From NCBI GenBank assembly GCA_964350605.1, contig CAYGKP010000005.1, positions 1 to 32,447 on the forward strand: a DNA stretch of 32,447 bases, in the 5' to 3' direction. Within the stretch, counting starts at the first letter, position 1, and each line of letters starts with the position of its first letter. This DNA comes from CAYGKP01 sp964350605 (GTDB taxonomy: Bacteria > Bacteroidota > Bacteroidia > Cytophagales > JAAEPT01). The notes beneath the pieces were generated by a model. The model did not search any database. It was not told where the DNA came from and was given only the letters and a program-made list of their open reading frames with translations. This document shows positions 8,450 to 16,605 of the stretch, in pieces. The position numbers were made by a program, and so were the translations under genes.

Positions 8450-9886
8450 CTATGCTTTGGGGGTCAAGCCCAACTTCTGCCCTTCGCGCAGCATTAGGCC
8501 CCAGGCTGCCTCGCGCTCGTTGGGAATCTCACCTTCCAGGATCGCCTCGCGGATCACTTCCTTGATCTGGCCAATCTCGCGACAAGGGCTCAAGCCAAAC
8601 GCTTCCATGATGTCCTCACCGCTGACCGGCGGCTGGAAATGGCGCAGGCGGTCCTTTTCCTCCACTTCGATCATCTTGGCTTCCACCTGATCGAAGTTGC
8701 GCAGGTACTTTTTGACCTTCGCCTCGTTCTTCGAGGTGATGTCGGCGCGGCATAGCTTCATGAGGTCGTCGGCGTAGTCACCCGCCTCGAAAATCACCCG
8801 GCGGATGGCCGAGTCAGTGATCTCTTCTTTGACCAGCGCGATGGGCCGCAGGTGGAGGCGAACCAAGGTCTCCACCTTGCGCATTTCCTCGCCCAGTGGT
8901 AGGCGCAGCCGACGGAAAATGCCCTTGACCATCCGCGCGCCTTTGTCTTCATGGCCGTGAAAAGTCCAGCCAACTTTCGGGTCGAAGCGCTTGGTCTTCG
9001 GTTTGGCAATGTCATGAAGGATCGCTGCCCAGCGCAGCCACAGGTCATCGGACACCTCGGCAATATTGTCGAGCACCTGAAGGGTGTGATAGAAATTGTC
9101 CTTGTGGCCGATACCGTTCTTGAACTCTGCACCCTTCAAGTCGATCATCTCGGGAAAAAACTGAGAAAGCAGCCCACTGACTTCTAGCAACTTGAACCCA
9201 TAAGAAGGCTTTGGCGACAGGATGATCTTGTTGAGTTCCGTCGCGATGCGCTCGGCAGAAATGATCGAAAGGCGGTCGGCTTGTTGTTGAATGGCCTCGA
9301 AGGTGGCGGGCTCGATATCGAAGTACAGCTGCGAAGCAAAGCGAATCGCGCGTAGCATCCGAAGCGGATCATCCGAAAAGGTCTGCTCGGGCTTCAACGG
9401 GGTGCGGATGACCATGTTCCGCAGGTCCTCCACCCCACCAAAGGTGTCGATCACTTGGCCGTAAGCGTCGTTGTTCAAGCTGATCGCCAAGGCGTTGATT
9501 GTGAAATCGCGGCGGTGCTGATCATCGTCCAGCGATCCATCCTCGACAATCGGCTTGCGCGAGTCGGCGCGGTACGATTCCTTCCGCGCCCCAACGAATT
9601 CCAACTCCAATTCACCAAAGCGAAGCATGGCCGTCCCAAAGTTTTTGTAAACCACCGGCGGGGCCAAGTTGTGGCGACGCGCCAGTTCCTCAGCCAAGGC
9701 AATGCCCGAACCGGGGCCAAGCGACACAAAATCAATGTCCTTGCTGGCCCGCCGCAAGATCAAGTCACGCACGTACCCGCCCACCACATAGGTAGGGTGT
9801 CCGAGGGCCGCAGCGGCCTCCGCCACCTGTCCAAACACAGGTAGCGCGTCGATTTCTGGGCGTAACGAAAGGGCAGCGGCCGTCAT
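8450..9886 (-). CDS. cca: CCA tRNA nucleotidyltransferase with HD domain
   Basis: The protein has 478 residues and adds or repairs the 3' CCA of tRNAs. The nucleotidyltransferase head shows GGYVRD (36-41), the metal-binding pair in KDIDFVSLG (D50, D52) and RRDFTINALA (from 125), with LRAIRFASQL after it. An HD domain follows: H267, HD at 291-292 in WAAILHDIAKP, and FHGHEDKGA. The ATG at 9886 is preferred over a TTG three codons upstream, because the latter lies inside the probable -7 box. A poly(A) polymerase of the same superfamily is the alternative, but the HD arrangement is usual for Bacteroidota CCA enzymes. Confidence 0.92.
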   Translation of the reverse strand: MTAAALSLRPEIDALPVFGQVAEAAAALGHPTYVVGGYVRDLILRRASKDIDFVSLGPGSGIALAEELARRHNLAPPVVYKNFGTAMLRFGELELEFVGARKESYRADSRKPIVEDGSLDDDQHRRDFTINALAISLNNDAYGQVIDTFGGVEDLRNMVIRTPLKPEQTFSDDPLRMLRAIRFASQLYFDIEPATFEAIQQQADRLSIISAERIATELNKIILSPKPSYGFKLLEVSGLLSQFFPEMIDLKGAEFKNGIGHKDNFYHTLQVLDNIAEVSDDLWLRWAAILHDIAKPKTKRFDPKVGWTFHGHEDKGARMVKGIFRRLRLPLGEEMRKVETLVRLHLRPIALVKEEITDSAIRRVIFEAGDYADDLMKLCRADITSKNEAKVKKYLRNFDQVEAKMIEVEEKDRLRHFQPPVSGEDIMEAFGLSPCREIGQIKEVIREAILEGEIPNEREAAWGLMLREGQKLGLTPKA

Positions 9887-9892
9887 GGGCCG

Positions 9893-9900
9893 CAAACTTA
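9893..9900 (-). promoter_or_regulatory. Candidate -7 box for cca, overlapping the upstream stop codon
   Basis: On the minus strand TAAGTTTG matches TAnnTTTG exactly and ends 6 nt before the cca ATG. Its TAA is also the stop codon of the upstream gene (9898-10272). No TTG is seen at the -33 spacing. Confidence 0.4.
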
Positions 9901-10272
9901 GCCGATAAACAGGTCATCCTTGCCCGGGAGGCGCAGATCAACCTGATGATTGTCCTCGATTTGACACACCATCTTGATGTGCTGGCTGCGATCGCACAAA
10001 TCCGCATCAAACGGAGCCAGTACCATCTTGATCAGCTTGTGCCCGCCTTCGAATCGAAACAAACGGCCCGTTTCGTGCAAATACATCGAGGTATTCTTGG
10101 GGCTATCGACCACTTTGATGTCGTCGCTCTCGGCGAAATCCGAATAGATCCGCGAGTCGGCGATCACTTTGAGCAGTTGGCACTTGAACGGAAGAATGAT
10201 GCGGTTACCGGTATAATAAGCGCGGTCTTCTCCGTTGATGATGTCAAGAATCTGTTGGTAGCTCTGGTACAT
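9898..10272 (-). CDS. Hypothetical small soluble protein
   Basis: The product of 124 residues is not recognised. It has no signal peptide or membrane segment. It contains YQQILDIINGEDRAYYTG, ILPFKCQLLKVIADSRIYSDF and a strand-rich C-terminal half ending KDDLFIG. The ATG at 10272 is chosen because the alternative TTG at 10296 lies inside an exact -7 box. Its TAA stop forms the TA of the probable cca promoter, so the two genes are packed head to tail with 11 nt between coding regions. Confidence 0.6.
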   Translation of the reverse strand: MYQSYQQILDIINGEDRAYYTGNRIILPFKCQLLKVIADSRIYSDFAESDDIKVVDSPKNTSMYLHETGRLFRFEGGHKLIKMVLAPFDADLCDRSQHIKMVCQIEDNHQVDLRLPGKDDLFIG

Positions 10273-10293
10273 GGTTGGCAGGTGGTTGGTCCC

Positions 10294-10301
10294 CAAAACT
10301 A
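10294..10301 (-). promoter_or_regulatory. Candidate -7 box for the small hypothetical gene
   Basis: TAGTTTTG on the minus strand is an exact TAnnTTTG match, 21 nt upstream of the ATG at 10272. It argues that translation does not begin at the TTG that forms the end of the box. A -33 TTG is not visible at the expected distance. Confidence 0.45.
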
Positions 10302-10345
10302 CGGGAAAGCAACGGCCCTCGCCACACTCCCTCCTGAGGATTCGC

Positions 10346-11131
10346 TTACTTCTTGCGCTGCAAGCTGTAGACGTAGCTCAGCAGCAAGCTGCGAGGCACA
10401 AGCCAGGTCAAGCGCATGAGCATCCGATTCTGCCAGCCATGGATGGCCACGCGCTTGCCTTTCTTCATCGCTTTGTAGCCAAAGGCTGCCACATGCGCGG
10501 CGGTCGGCAACTTTCGATCAAACAACTTGCTGCCCGAGACATCGGCCGCATCAGCAAACCCCGTGTCGGTCGGGCCCGGGCACAACGCCGTTACCGTGAC
10601 GTTCGAGCCGGAGGCTTTCAGCTCCTTCCAAACCGCCTCGGAGAGGTGCAGCACGTAGGCTTTGGTGGCGTAATACACGGCCATGAGTGGTCCGGGCTGG
10701 AACGCAGCCGTCGAAGCCACGTTAAGGATCATCCCTTTATTACGCTCGACCATCCACGGGAGGCCCAGGTGCATAATCTGGGTGAGGGCTTCCATGTTCA
10801 AGCGGATCATGCGCTGGAGCTTATCCCAATCGGCCTGAGCAAAAGGGCCTAAGTCGCCAAAACCCGCGTTGTTGATGATCACATCCAGTTTGATCGAACG
10901 GACCTCAACCTGTTCGGCAACGTATCGCCCCGCGTCCGGCTTCGAGAGATCGACCTGAAGCACAACAACGTCCGGCGCACCCAGGACCTTCAATTCCTTG
11001 GCGAGTTGAAGGAGTGTGTCTTTGCTTCGAGCCGCTAGAACCAACGAGTAGCCGTCGGCTGCGAGGAGCTTGGAAAATTCCAGACCGATGCCACCTGAGG
11101 CACCGGTAACCAGGGCGTAGTTTGAAGCCAT
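10346..11131 (-). CDS. Short-chain dehydrogenase/reductase (classical SDR)
   Basis: This cytoplasmic oxidoreductase has 261 residues and a Rossmann fold. The NAD(P)-binding motif TGASGGIG is at residues 9-16, the structural motif NNAG at 87-90, the catalytic serine is S140 (NVAST) and the catalytic pair is Y153/K157 in YYATK. The C-terminal part (PGPTDTGFADAADVSGSKLF, then ALIHGWQ-like basic residues) resembles the YqjQ/DltE-like group. The substrate is unknown. It lies 18 bp downstream of the PorP/SprF gene on the same strand and may be co-transcribed with it, though a functional link is not obvious. Confidence 0.9.
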   Translation of the reverse strand: MASNYALVTGASGGIGLEFSKLLAADGYSLVLAARSKDTLLQLAKELKVLGAPDVVVLQVDLSKPDAGRYVAEQVEVRSIKLDVIINNAGFGDLGPFAQADWDKLQRMIRLNMEALTQIMHLGLPWMVERNKGMILNVASTAAFQPGPLMAVYYATKAYVLHLSEAVWKELKASGSNVTVTALCPGPTDTGFADAADVSGSKLFDRKLPTAAHVAAFGYKAMKKGKRVAIHGWQNRMLMRLTWLVPRSLLLSYVYSLQRKK

Positions 11132-11149
11132 GGCGCATACTACGAGAAT

Positions 11150-12172
11150 CTAAAACTTCGGGCAAGGAATCGGGCGATGTCGACCCGACGGACGGCGACG
11201 ATCTTCACCGGGCTCGAAGAACATGGTTAACGAAACTTCGTGACTACCACCCGTTCTCGGCGTTTGGGCCGAGATGGTCACATCATAGCTGTACCCAAAC
11301 GAAAAGCGGTCGAAGCTGAGGCCCACCAGCCCAGTGATCGCGTCGTGGTTCCAGGTGCGGCCTGCCTCCGCTTGCGTCGCTGGCAAACCCCGATACCACA
11401 GGCCAAAGACAATGGGGTGATAATCGAGGTAGAGTCCGAGGTCAAGCTGGGTGAACTGGCCCTGGGTTTTGAACAAAAATGAGGGCACAAGCACCGCCTC
11501 GCCTTCGCCATAGTCCAAAAAGTCGAGCCCTGTGGGAATGCGCACCCCGCCGTGCAGGGTATAGCGAATCGGTAGCCGGAAGGAATCGCCACCACCGAAG
11601 GACTGCTCAGGGCGAAGCAAGTGATGGGCAGCAAAGCCCAAGTACACTTTGTCGGTATGCGCCAGCAACCCCGCGCCAAGGTCCGGGTAGCTGCGTTGGT
11701 TTTGATCCAAAGCCTCGGCCGTTGTGCCTGTCGTTGTGGTGTTCACATCCAACTGATCGCCGAAAACCAGGTCGTTGAAGCCCAGCCGCCGCCAGGTCCA
11801 GCCCACTTGAAGGCCGCCACGCAGCGTCCAGTCCTCGCTCAGGCGCACGTGATGCGCGTACTGAGCCGCGGCTTCGTTGGTGGCGTAGCCGGCCTCGCCA
11901 GCCACATCGCGGCTGAGGAGCAACCCCACACCGCCGCCCAGCTTTGGCAGGTCGTGATCGGCCCAAATCATGGAAGTCTGAAATCCACCCGGCAAAGTGG
12001 ACCATTGGCTGCGGTAGTTGATGCCCACACGAGACCCCGCCACACTGCCCGCCAAGGCGGGGTTAGTCTGCAGTGGTGCGGCGTAGAACTGCGACAACTG
12101 CAAGTCTTGCGCCGACAGCGTACCAGCCACAAGGCCCAAGCCAACGAAAATGAGTAGAAGGTGCCGAAGCAT
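11150..12172 (-). CDS. PorP/SprF-type IX secretion-associated outer-membrane protein
   Basis: The protein has 340 residues. The start at 12172 gives a signal peptide (MLRHLLLIFVGLGLVAGTLSAQ), followed at once by the family signature DLQLSQFYAAPLQTNPALAG. The remainder is amphipathic beta strands typical of a PorP/SprF outer-membrane barrel (SRVGINYRSQW, GLLLSRDVAGEAGY, VYLGFAAHHLLRPEQSF, RFSFGYSYDVT). Such proteins form part of, or work with, the T9SS and gliding machinery, and many Bacteroidota encode several paralogues. No partner genes (gldKLMN, porU) are in the window, so this is a stand-alone paralogue. The C-terminus (EDRRRPSGRHRPIPCPKF) is basic, unlike a usual barrel end. Confidence 0.9.
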   Translation of the reverse strand: MLRHLLLIFVGLGLVAGTLSAQDLQLSQFYAAPLQTNPALAGSVAGSRVGINYRSQWSTLPGGFQTSMIWADHDLPKLGGGVGLLLSRDVAGEAGYATNEAAAQYAHHVRLSEDWTLRGGLQVGWTWRRLGFNDLVFGDQLDVNTTTTGTTAEALDQNQRSYPDLGAGLLAHTDKVYLGFAAHHLLRPEQSFGGGDSFRLPIRYTLHGGVRIPTGLDFLDYGEGEAVLVPSFLFKTQGQFTQLDLGLYLDYHPIVFGLWYRGLPATQAEAGRTWNHDAITGLVGLSFDRFSFGYSYDVTISAQTPRTGGSHEVSLTMFFEPGEDRRRPSGRHRPIPCPKF

Positions 12173-12176
12173 GGCG

Positions 12177-12183
12177 CAAGTTA
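12177..12183 (-). promoter_or_regulatory. Candidate -7 box for the PorP/SprF gene
   Basis: TAACTTG on the minus strand lies 4 nt before the ATG. A TTG at 12206-12208 on that strand is 22 nt upstream, within the 17-23 nt spacing reported for flavobacterial promoters. The box is one base shorter than the full TAnnTTTG consensus. Confidence 0.4.
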
Positions 12184-12267
12184 AGCCGCTGCTTTCAGCA
12201 ACGAACAACCGGCCAGATTGGTGTAACCAAGTGGTCGGAATTGAACGCGATAAAAAATAGACGGCCA

Positions 12268-12315
12268 GCTCGGGCTCCCAGCCAAACGCTTCTCCCCTCT
12301 AGCGGGAACCCGAGC
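12268..12315. repeat. Long imperfect inverted repeat in the porP-pyrG intergenic region
   Basis: GCTCGGGCTCCC (12268-12279) is complementary to GGGAACCCGAGC (12304-12315) with one mismatch, enclosing a 24-nt loop. Neither side has an adjoining T run typical of a terminator. At 48 nt it is too short for a tRNA. It could be a structured leader or a regulatory site. Confidence 0.6.
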
Positions 12316-12502
12316 GCGCGCGTTGCTTATCGAGGCTTCTAGGAAGAGATGGCAAGTCGCGTGGCCGTCCCATTCATAACGCAGCGGGAGATAAATGGTT
12401 TCAATTTTTTCCTCTAATTATTCTATTTATGATTCTGTACGATCAGAGGCTCTTTTTCAGATCTATCCGCCGCGCGATGGCCGAAGTCTCGCCCGAACCT
12501 GC

Positions 12503-12510
12503 TACCTTTG
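12503..12510 (+). promoter_or_regulatory. Candidate -7 box for pyrG
   Basis: TACCTTTG is an exact TAnnTTTG match, 34 nt upstream of the GTG start. No TTG is visible at the -33 spacing. Confidence 0.5.
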
Positions 12511-12544
12511 GATTCCATAGGTACTTCGAGTCATCCAGCCACCT

Positions 12545-14212
12545 GTGGGAGCCACAAAATACATCTTTGTTACTGGGGGAGTCACCTCCTCGCTGGGAAA
12601 AGGCATCATCTCCGCTTCGGTGGGTAAGTTGCTGCAAGCCCGTGGGTTACGTGTGACCATCCAGAAGTTCGACCCGTACATCAACGTCGATCCGGGCACA
12701 TTGAACCCCTACGAACACGGGGAGTGCTACGTAACCGACGACGGGGCCGAAACCGACTTGGACCTGGGGCACTACGAGCGTTTTTTGGGTGTACCTACTT
12801 CGCAGGCCAATAATGTGACCACTGGTCGCATTTACTACAGCGTCATCACTGCTGAACGCGAAGGAAAGTACCTTGGGAAGACCGTACAGGTTGTCCCCCA
12901 CATCACCGACGAAATCAAGCGCCGCTTCCGCGCCCTGGGCGATTCGGGCGACTATGATGTCATCATCACCGAGATCGGCGGATGCGTGGGCGACATTGAG
13001 GCCCTGCCGTTCATCGAGGCCTTGCGCCAGTTCCGCTGGGAAGTCGGCACCGAAAACATTGCCTGCGTCCATTTGACGCTCGTCCCCTACCTCAAGGCTG
13101 CGGGCGAATTGAAAACCAAGCCGACCCAACACTCGGTCAAATCCTTGCTCGAATCGGGGATTCAACCCGACATCGTGGTCTGCCGCTCGGAAATGCCGTT
13201 GCCCGAGGACATTCGCCGTAAGGTGGCCTTGTTCACCAACGTGCGCCCCGACTGTGTCATCTCCAGCTTAGATGCCGAGACGATCTACGCCGTGCCGCTA
13301 CTGATGGAGGAAGAAGAACTCGATTTGCGCCTGATGGAACGTCTCGGCATCGAGAAGCCGGTTGCAGAGGCCCAGCCCCAAATGAGTGGTTGGAAACAAT
13401 TCGTCGAGCGGGTGGTGAAACCCGAGCACACTGTCGAGATGGCGTTGGTCGGCAAATATGTCGAGCTACCCGACGCGTACAAGTCGATCAACGAGGCCCT
13501 CATTCATGCGGGCGCCGCCAACAATTGCAAGGTCAACATCGAACTGGTCCAGTCCGACGACCTGGATGAGCGCAGCGACGCGGACATCGCTGCCATTCTG
13601 GAAGGAAAGGACGGCATCCTGGTCGCCCCGGGCTTCGGCAAGCGAGGCATCGAAGGTAAAATCAAGGCCGTGCGCTACGCCCGCGAAAACAAGGTGCCCT
13701 TCTTTGGCATCTGTTTGGGCATGCAAGTCTCGGTCATCGAGTTTGCGCGCAACGTGCTGGGCTTGGAAGATGCTCACTCGGTCGAAATGGCCCCGAACTG
13801 CAAGCACCCGGTCATCGACATGATGAGCGAACAAAAACGCATCACCCAACTGGGCGGCACCATGCGCCTGGGGGCTTACCCCTGCGAGTTGAAGGAAGGC
13901 AGCCTGGCGAAACGCGTCTATGGCAAGAGCGAGATCAGCGAACGCCACCGCCACCGTTACGAGTTCAACAGCAAGTACCTGGAAGCCTTCGAAGGCGCGG
14001 GCATGCGGGCCTCGGGGCTCAATCCGGAGTCCGGTTTGGTCGAGATCATGGAGGTGGAGAACCACCCATTTTTCCTCGGTTCGCAATTCCACCCCGAACT
14101 GAAGAGTACGGTGGGTGCGCCGGGACCGATTTTCGTTAGCTTTGTGGCCGCAATGATGGAGCGGGCACGTGCGCCGCAGTCGAGCCCTTCGATGCAGCGC
14201 GCCCACAAGTAG
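12545..14212 (+). CDS. pyrG: CTP synthase
   Basis: The protein has 555 residues and makes CTP from UTP, ATP and glutamine. It starts at GTG 12545, since the family N-terminus TKYIFVTGGVTSSLGKG begins right there and no ATG lies at that end. The synthetase domain shows the P-loop GGVTSSLGKG (11-20), DPYINVDPGTLNPYEHGE and ITEIGGCVGDIE. The C-terminal class I glutaminase shows the nucleophile in FGICLGMQ (C390) and H516/E518 in SQFHPEL. Length is normal. The yidC gene follows after 15 nt, an order common in Bacteroidota. Confidence 0.98.
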   Translation: MGATKYIFVTGGVTSSLGKGIISASVGKLLQARGLRVTIQKFDPYINVDPGTLNPYEHGECYVTDDGAETDLDLGHYERFLGVPTSQANNVTTGRIYYSVITAEREGKYLGKTVQVVPHITDEIKRRFRALGDSGDYDVIITEIGGCVGDIEALPFIEALRQFRWEVGTENIACVHLTLVPYLKAAGELKTKPTQHSVKSLLESGIQPDIVVCRSEMPLPEDIRRKVALFTNVRPDCVISSLDAETIYAVPLLMEEEELDLRLMERLGIEKPVAEAQPQMSGWKQFVERVVKPEHTVEMALVGKYVELPDAYKSINEALIHAGAANNCKVNIELVQSDDLDERSDADIAAILEGKDGILVAPGFGKRGIEGKIKAVRYARENKVPFFGICLGMQVSVIEFARNVLGLEDAHSVEMAPNCKHPVIDMMSEQKRITQLGGTMRLGAYPCELKEGSLAKRVYGKSEISERHRHRYEFNSKYLEAFEGAGMRASGLNPESGLVEIMEVENHPFFLGSQFHPELKSTVGAPGPIFVSFVAAMMERARAPQSSPSMQRAHK

Positions 14213-14227
14213 GCTCCGAACGGAAGA

Positions 14228-16120
14228 ATGGATAGAAATCAAATCATCGGGATCGTCGTGATCTCCGCGATGCTGCTTGGCTACATGGCCTTCATGAGCG
14301 GAGACGACGAGAAAGCCCCAGCAACCGCAACGACCACCACCCAAGTCGACAGTTTGGCGGCCACGCCGGACTCGCTCGGGGCCGACAGCACCGCACTTGC
14401 GGTAGTCGATACCCTGGTGTCCGACTCGCTGCGCGACGTGCAACTCCAAGCGAAATACGGCGCATTTGCTGCTGCTGCACAAGGCACCGAGGAAACGATC
14501 GTGCTTGAGAACGAGGACATCATCCTGACCCTCAGCACCAAAGGCGGATCGGTCAGGTCGGTCGTTCTGAAAGGCTACAATGACCATTTGGACCAGCCGT
14601 TCGCCATGGTCACCGATTCGTCGACGGATTTCAAGTGGCTGCTCCCCACGCCCCAAGGCAACCGCGACCTCTCGGAGTTGTATTTCCAGGCCAATGGCAA
14701 AAGCGCCAAGATCACGGGCAAAGACAGCGCACAAGTGGTCTTCACCATGAACCTAGGCGGCAAGAGCCACATCCAACAGGTATACAAACTGAAAGGGAAA
14801 GGCTTCGAGGTGGACTACCGCTTGCGAGGTCAAGGCCTCGAGGGATTCATCTCGCTCGACAAACCCCTGGATCTCTCGTGGACCGACCGCCTGCCCCGCG
14901 CCGAGCCCAACTTGGAGGACTCGCGCAACAAGGCCTCCATCAACGTCTACACGCCAGATGAGGACTTCGACGCCCTCGGTGACGGCCCCTCAGAAAGCGA
15001 TGACCTGTTCGAAGAGCCCGTGCAATGGCTCTCGATGAAGCAACGTTTTTTCAGCGCCGCCATCCTTTCGGACGGCACGCCCTTCGACAAAGGCGCCAAG
15101 TTGGTCACCACCCCAACACCCGACACTTCGATTGTTAAGGTTCTCAACGCGAAGCTGACCATCCCCACCTCGGTGCTGGCGGGCGACGGCAACGCCTTCC
15201 GCTTCTACTTCGGGCCAAACGACTTTGACATCTGTAAAACGGTCGCGCCGGGCTTCCACAAAAACGTCTACTTGGGTTGGTCGCTTTTCGCGTTCTTCAA
15301 CCGCTATTTGGTGATCCCGGTCTTCAACGTGCTGGAGACGTTCGTCGGCTCCTACGGGCTGATCATCTTCCTTCTGGTGCTGATCATCAAGACGCTGCTC
15401 TTCCCGATCGCCTTCCGCTCCTACAAGTCGATGGCGAAGATGAAGGTCCTCAAGCCGCAGATCGAAGAACTGCGCGAACGCCTCAAGGACGACAAGATGA
15501 AGTTCCAGCAGGAACAGATGAAGCTCTACCGCATGGTGGGGGTCAATCCGGTCTCGGGTTGCATCCCGATGCTGCTGCAGATGCCGATCCTCCTGGCGCT
15601 CTTCAACTTCTTCCCCAACGCCATCGAGCTACGCGGCGAGTCGTTCCTTTGGGCACCTGACCTTTCGACCTTCGATGCACCCATCACCTGGAGCCAAGAA
15701 ATCTGGGGGCTCTCCTACATCTTCGGCAACCACATTTCGCTGTTCACCTTGCTGATGACGGTCTCGACGATCGCCTACACCTACTTCAACAACCAAGCGA
15801 ACTCGGCCCAGATGCAAGGGCCGATGAAGTACATCGGCTACATCATGCCGGTCATCTTCCTGTTCGTGCTGAACAGCTTCCCTTCGGGCTTGACGTTCTA
15901 CTACTTCACTTCGAACCTCTTCACCATCGGTCAGCAACTGGTCGCCCAGCAGCTGATCGACAAGGAGAAAATTCAGTTGAAAATGGACGAGAATCGCAAG
16001 AACTTCGAAGCTGGGAAGCCGGCGGGCAAAGGCGTGGGTTCGAAGTTCCAACAGCGCCTCGACGCGGCGATGAAAGCCCAGCAAGAGCGTGACGCACAGA
16101 AGAAAGGCGGGAAGCGTTAG
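14228..16120 (+). CDS. yidC: Membrane protein insertase YidC/Oxa1
   Basis: This inner-membrane protein has 630 residues and inserts and folds membrane proteins, alone or with SecYEG. An N-terminal membrane anchor at about 5-24 (IIGIVVISAMLLGYMAFMSG) is followed by a large periplasmic beta-sandwich domain (about 80-350), then the conserved membrane core: a segment at FVGSYGLIIFLLVLIIKTLLF, the cytoplasmic hairpin SYKSMAKMKVLKPQIEELRERLKDD, and NPVSGCIPMLLQMPILLALFNFFP. The tail is basic (AQKKGGKR). Length fits the Gram-negative form with the periplasmic domain. A GGAAGA stretch before the ATG is one of few Shine-Dalgarno-like sequences in the window. Confidence 0.97.
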   Translation: MDRNQIIGIVVISAMLLGYMAFMSGDDEKAPATATTTTQVDSLAATPDSLGADSTALAVVDTLVSDSLRDVQLQAKYGAFAAAAQGTEETIVLENEDIILTLSTKGGSVRSVVLKGYNDHLDQPFAMVTDSSTDFKWLLPTPQGNRDLSELYFQANGKSAKITGKDSAQVVFTMNLGGKSHIQQVYKLKGKGFEVDYRLRGQGLEGFISLDKPLDLSWTDRLPRAEPNLEDSRNKASINVYTPDEDFDALGDGPSESDDLFEEPVQWLSMKQRFFSAAILSDGTPFDKGAKLVTTPTPDTSIVKVLNAKLTIPTSVLAGDGNAFRFYFGPNDFDICKTVAPGFHKNVYLGWSLFAFFNRYLVIPVFNVLETFVGSYGLIIFLLVLIIKTLLFPIAFRSYKSMAKMKVLKPQIEELRERLKDDKMKFQQEQMKLYRMVGVNPVSGCIPMLLQMPILLALFNFFPNAIELRGESFLWAPDLSTFDAPITWSQEIWGLSYIFGNHISLFTLLMTVSTIAYTYFNNQANSAQMQGPMKYIGYIMPVIFLFVLNSFPSGLTFYYFTSNLFTIGQQLVAQQLIDKEKIQLKMDENRKNFEAGKPAGKGVGSKFQQRLDAAMKAQQERDAQKKGGKR

Positions 16121-16151
16121 AGCATTCTGTCTTCCTTAGACCTGACAACGG

Positions 16152-16177
16152 AAAAGGCCCCTACGCAGGGGCCTTTT
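16152..16177. terminator. Bidirectional terminator between yidC and the convergent gene
   Basis: AAAAGGCCCCT (16152-16162) and AGGGGCCTTTT (16167-16177) form a perfect 11-bp inverted repeat with a 4-nt loop. The outer A and T tracts make it usable on both strands. It serves yidC from the left and the 16207-16593 gene from the right. Confidence 0.9.
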
Positions 16178-16206
16178 CTAGTTTGTAGCGAATTGTTTGC
16201 TGACGC

Positions 16207-16593
16207 CTACTGTGCCCCAATCTCGATAACCACCCCGCGCTGGTAGCGGAAGGGGTCAGTGCCTTGTGGCAATTGGGTCTTCAGTGGCAGCCAATCGCCC
16301 TTGTCCGACCCGGCCACGTTATCCTCCCAGTAATAGATCACCGAGCGGCCCGTGTGGGTGTCAAAAAAGACAAAGTAGGTTTCTTGGTCACCCACATCGT
16401 AGACGCTTGTCATCATATAGCGGCCCGAAGCCTCTGAAGCGATCTCGCTCATGCCCAAGGGGCGAACAAAGCCTTCAGAAGCTTGAGCCGGTTTGGCGGA
16501 ATAGATCAAGAAGCCTGCACCGACCATCAGCAAAGTCAGCGAGAGGGCAATCACCAAGAGGCGGCGGGCAAATTTGTCGGCGTAAGTACTCAT
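16207..16593 (-). CDS. Small membrane-anchored or secreted hypothetical protein
   Basis: The protein has 128 residues and is not recognised. The N-terminus is basic (KFARR) followed by a hydrophobic segment at about 12-31 (LLVIALSLTLLMVGAGFLIY), either an uncleaved anchor or a signal peptide. The C-terminal domain is beta-rich with many aromatics (YMMTSVYDVGDQETYFVFFD, SVIYYWEDN) and ends in VVIEIGAQ. The start lies 12 nt after the stop of the upstream substrate-binding protein gene, so the two are likely co-transcribed. It ends near the bidirectional terminator. Confidence 0.7.
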   Translation of the reverse strand: MSTYADKFARRLLVIALSLTLLMVGAGFLIYSAKPAQASEGFVRPLGMSEIASEASGRYMMTSVYDVGDQETYFVFFDTHTGRSVIYYWEDNVAGSDKGDWLPLKTQLPQGTDPFRYQRGVVIEIGAQ

Positions 16594-16605
16594 GAGTGCG
16601 TCTTT

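Larger units (their letters stand above)
12173..12544 (+). other. 372-base divergent intergenic region without a gene
   Basis: This lies between the divergent PorP/SprF and pyrG genes. It holds the candidate -7 boxes for each gene, an inverted repeat at 12268-12315, and an AT-rich tract around 12395-12435. The short open frames here overlap pyrG or lack any protein-like character. No tRNA could be folded by eye. Confidence 0.7.

Noticed and set aside
12268..12315. tRNA-like acceptor pairing
   Set aside because: The 7-bp GCTCGGG/CCCGAGC ends look like an acceptor stem, but the unit is only 48 nt and lacks the other arms.
12429..12656. A 75-codon plus-strand frame before pyrG
   Set aside because: It overlaps the certain pyrG N-terminus in another frame and spans the likely pyrG promoter.
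13466..14734. A 422-codon minus-strand frame across pyrG and yidC
   Set aside because: Antisense shadow of two certain genes, crossing their boundary without any protein-like motif.
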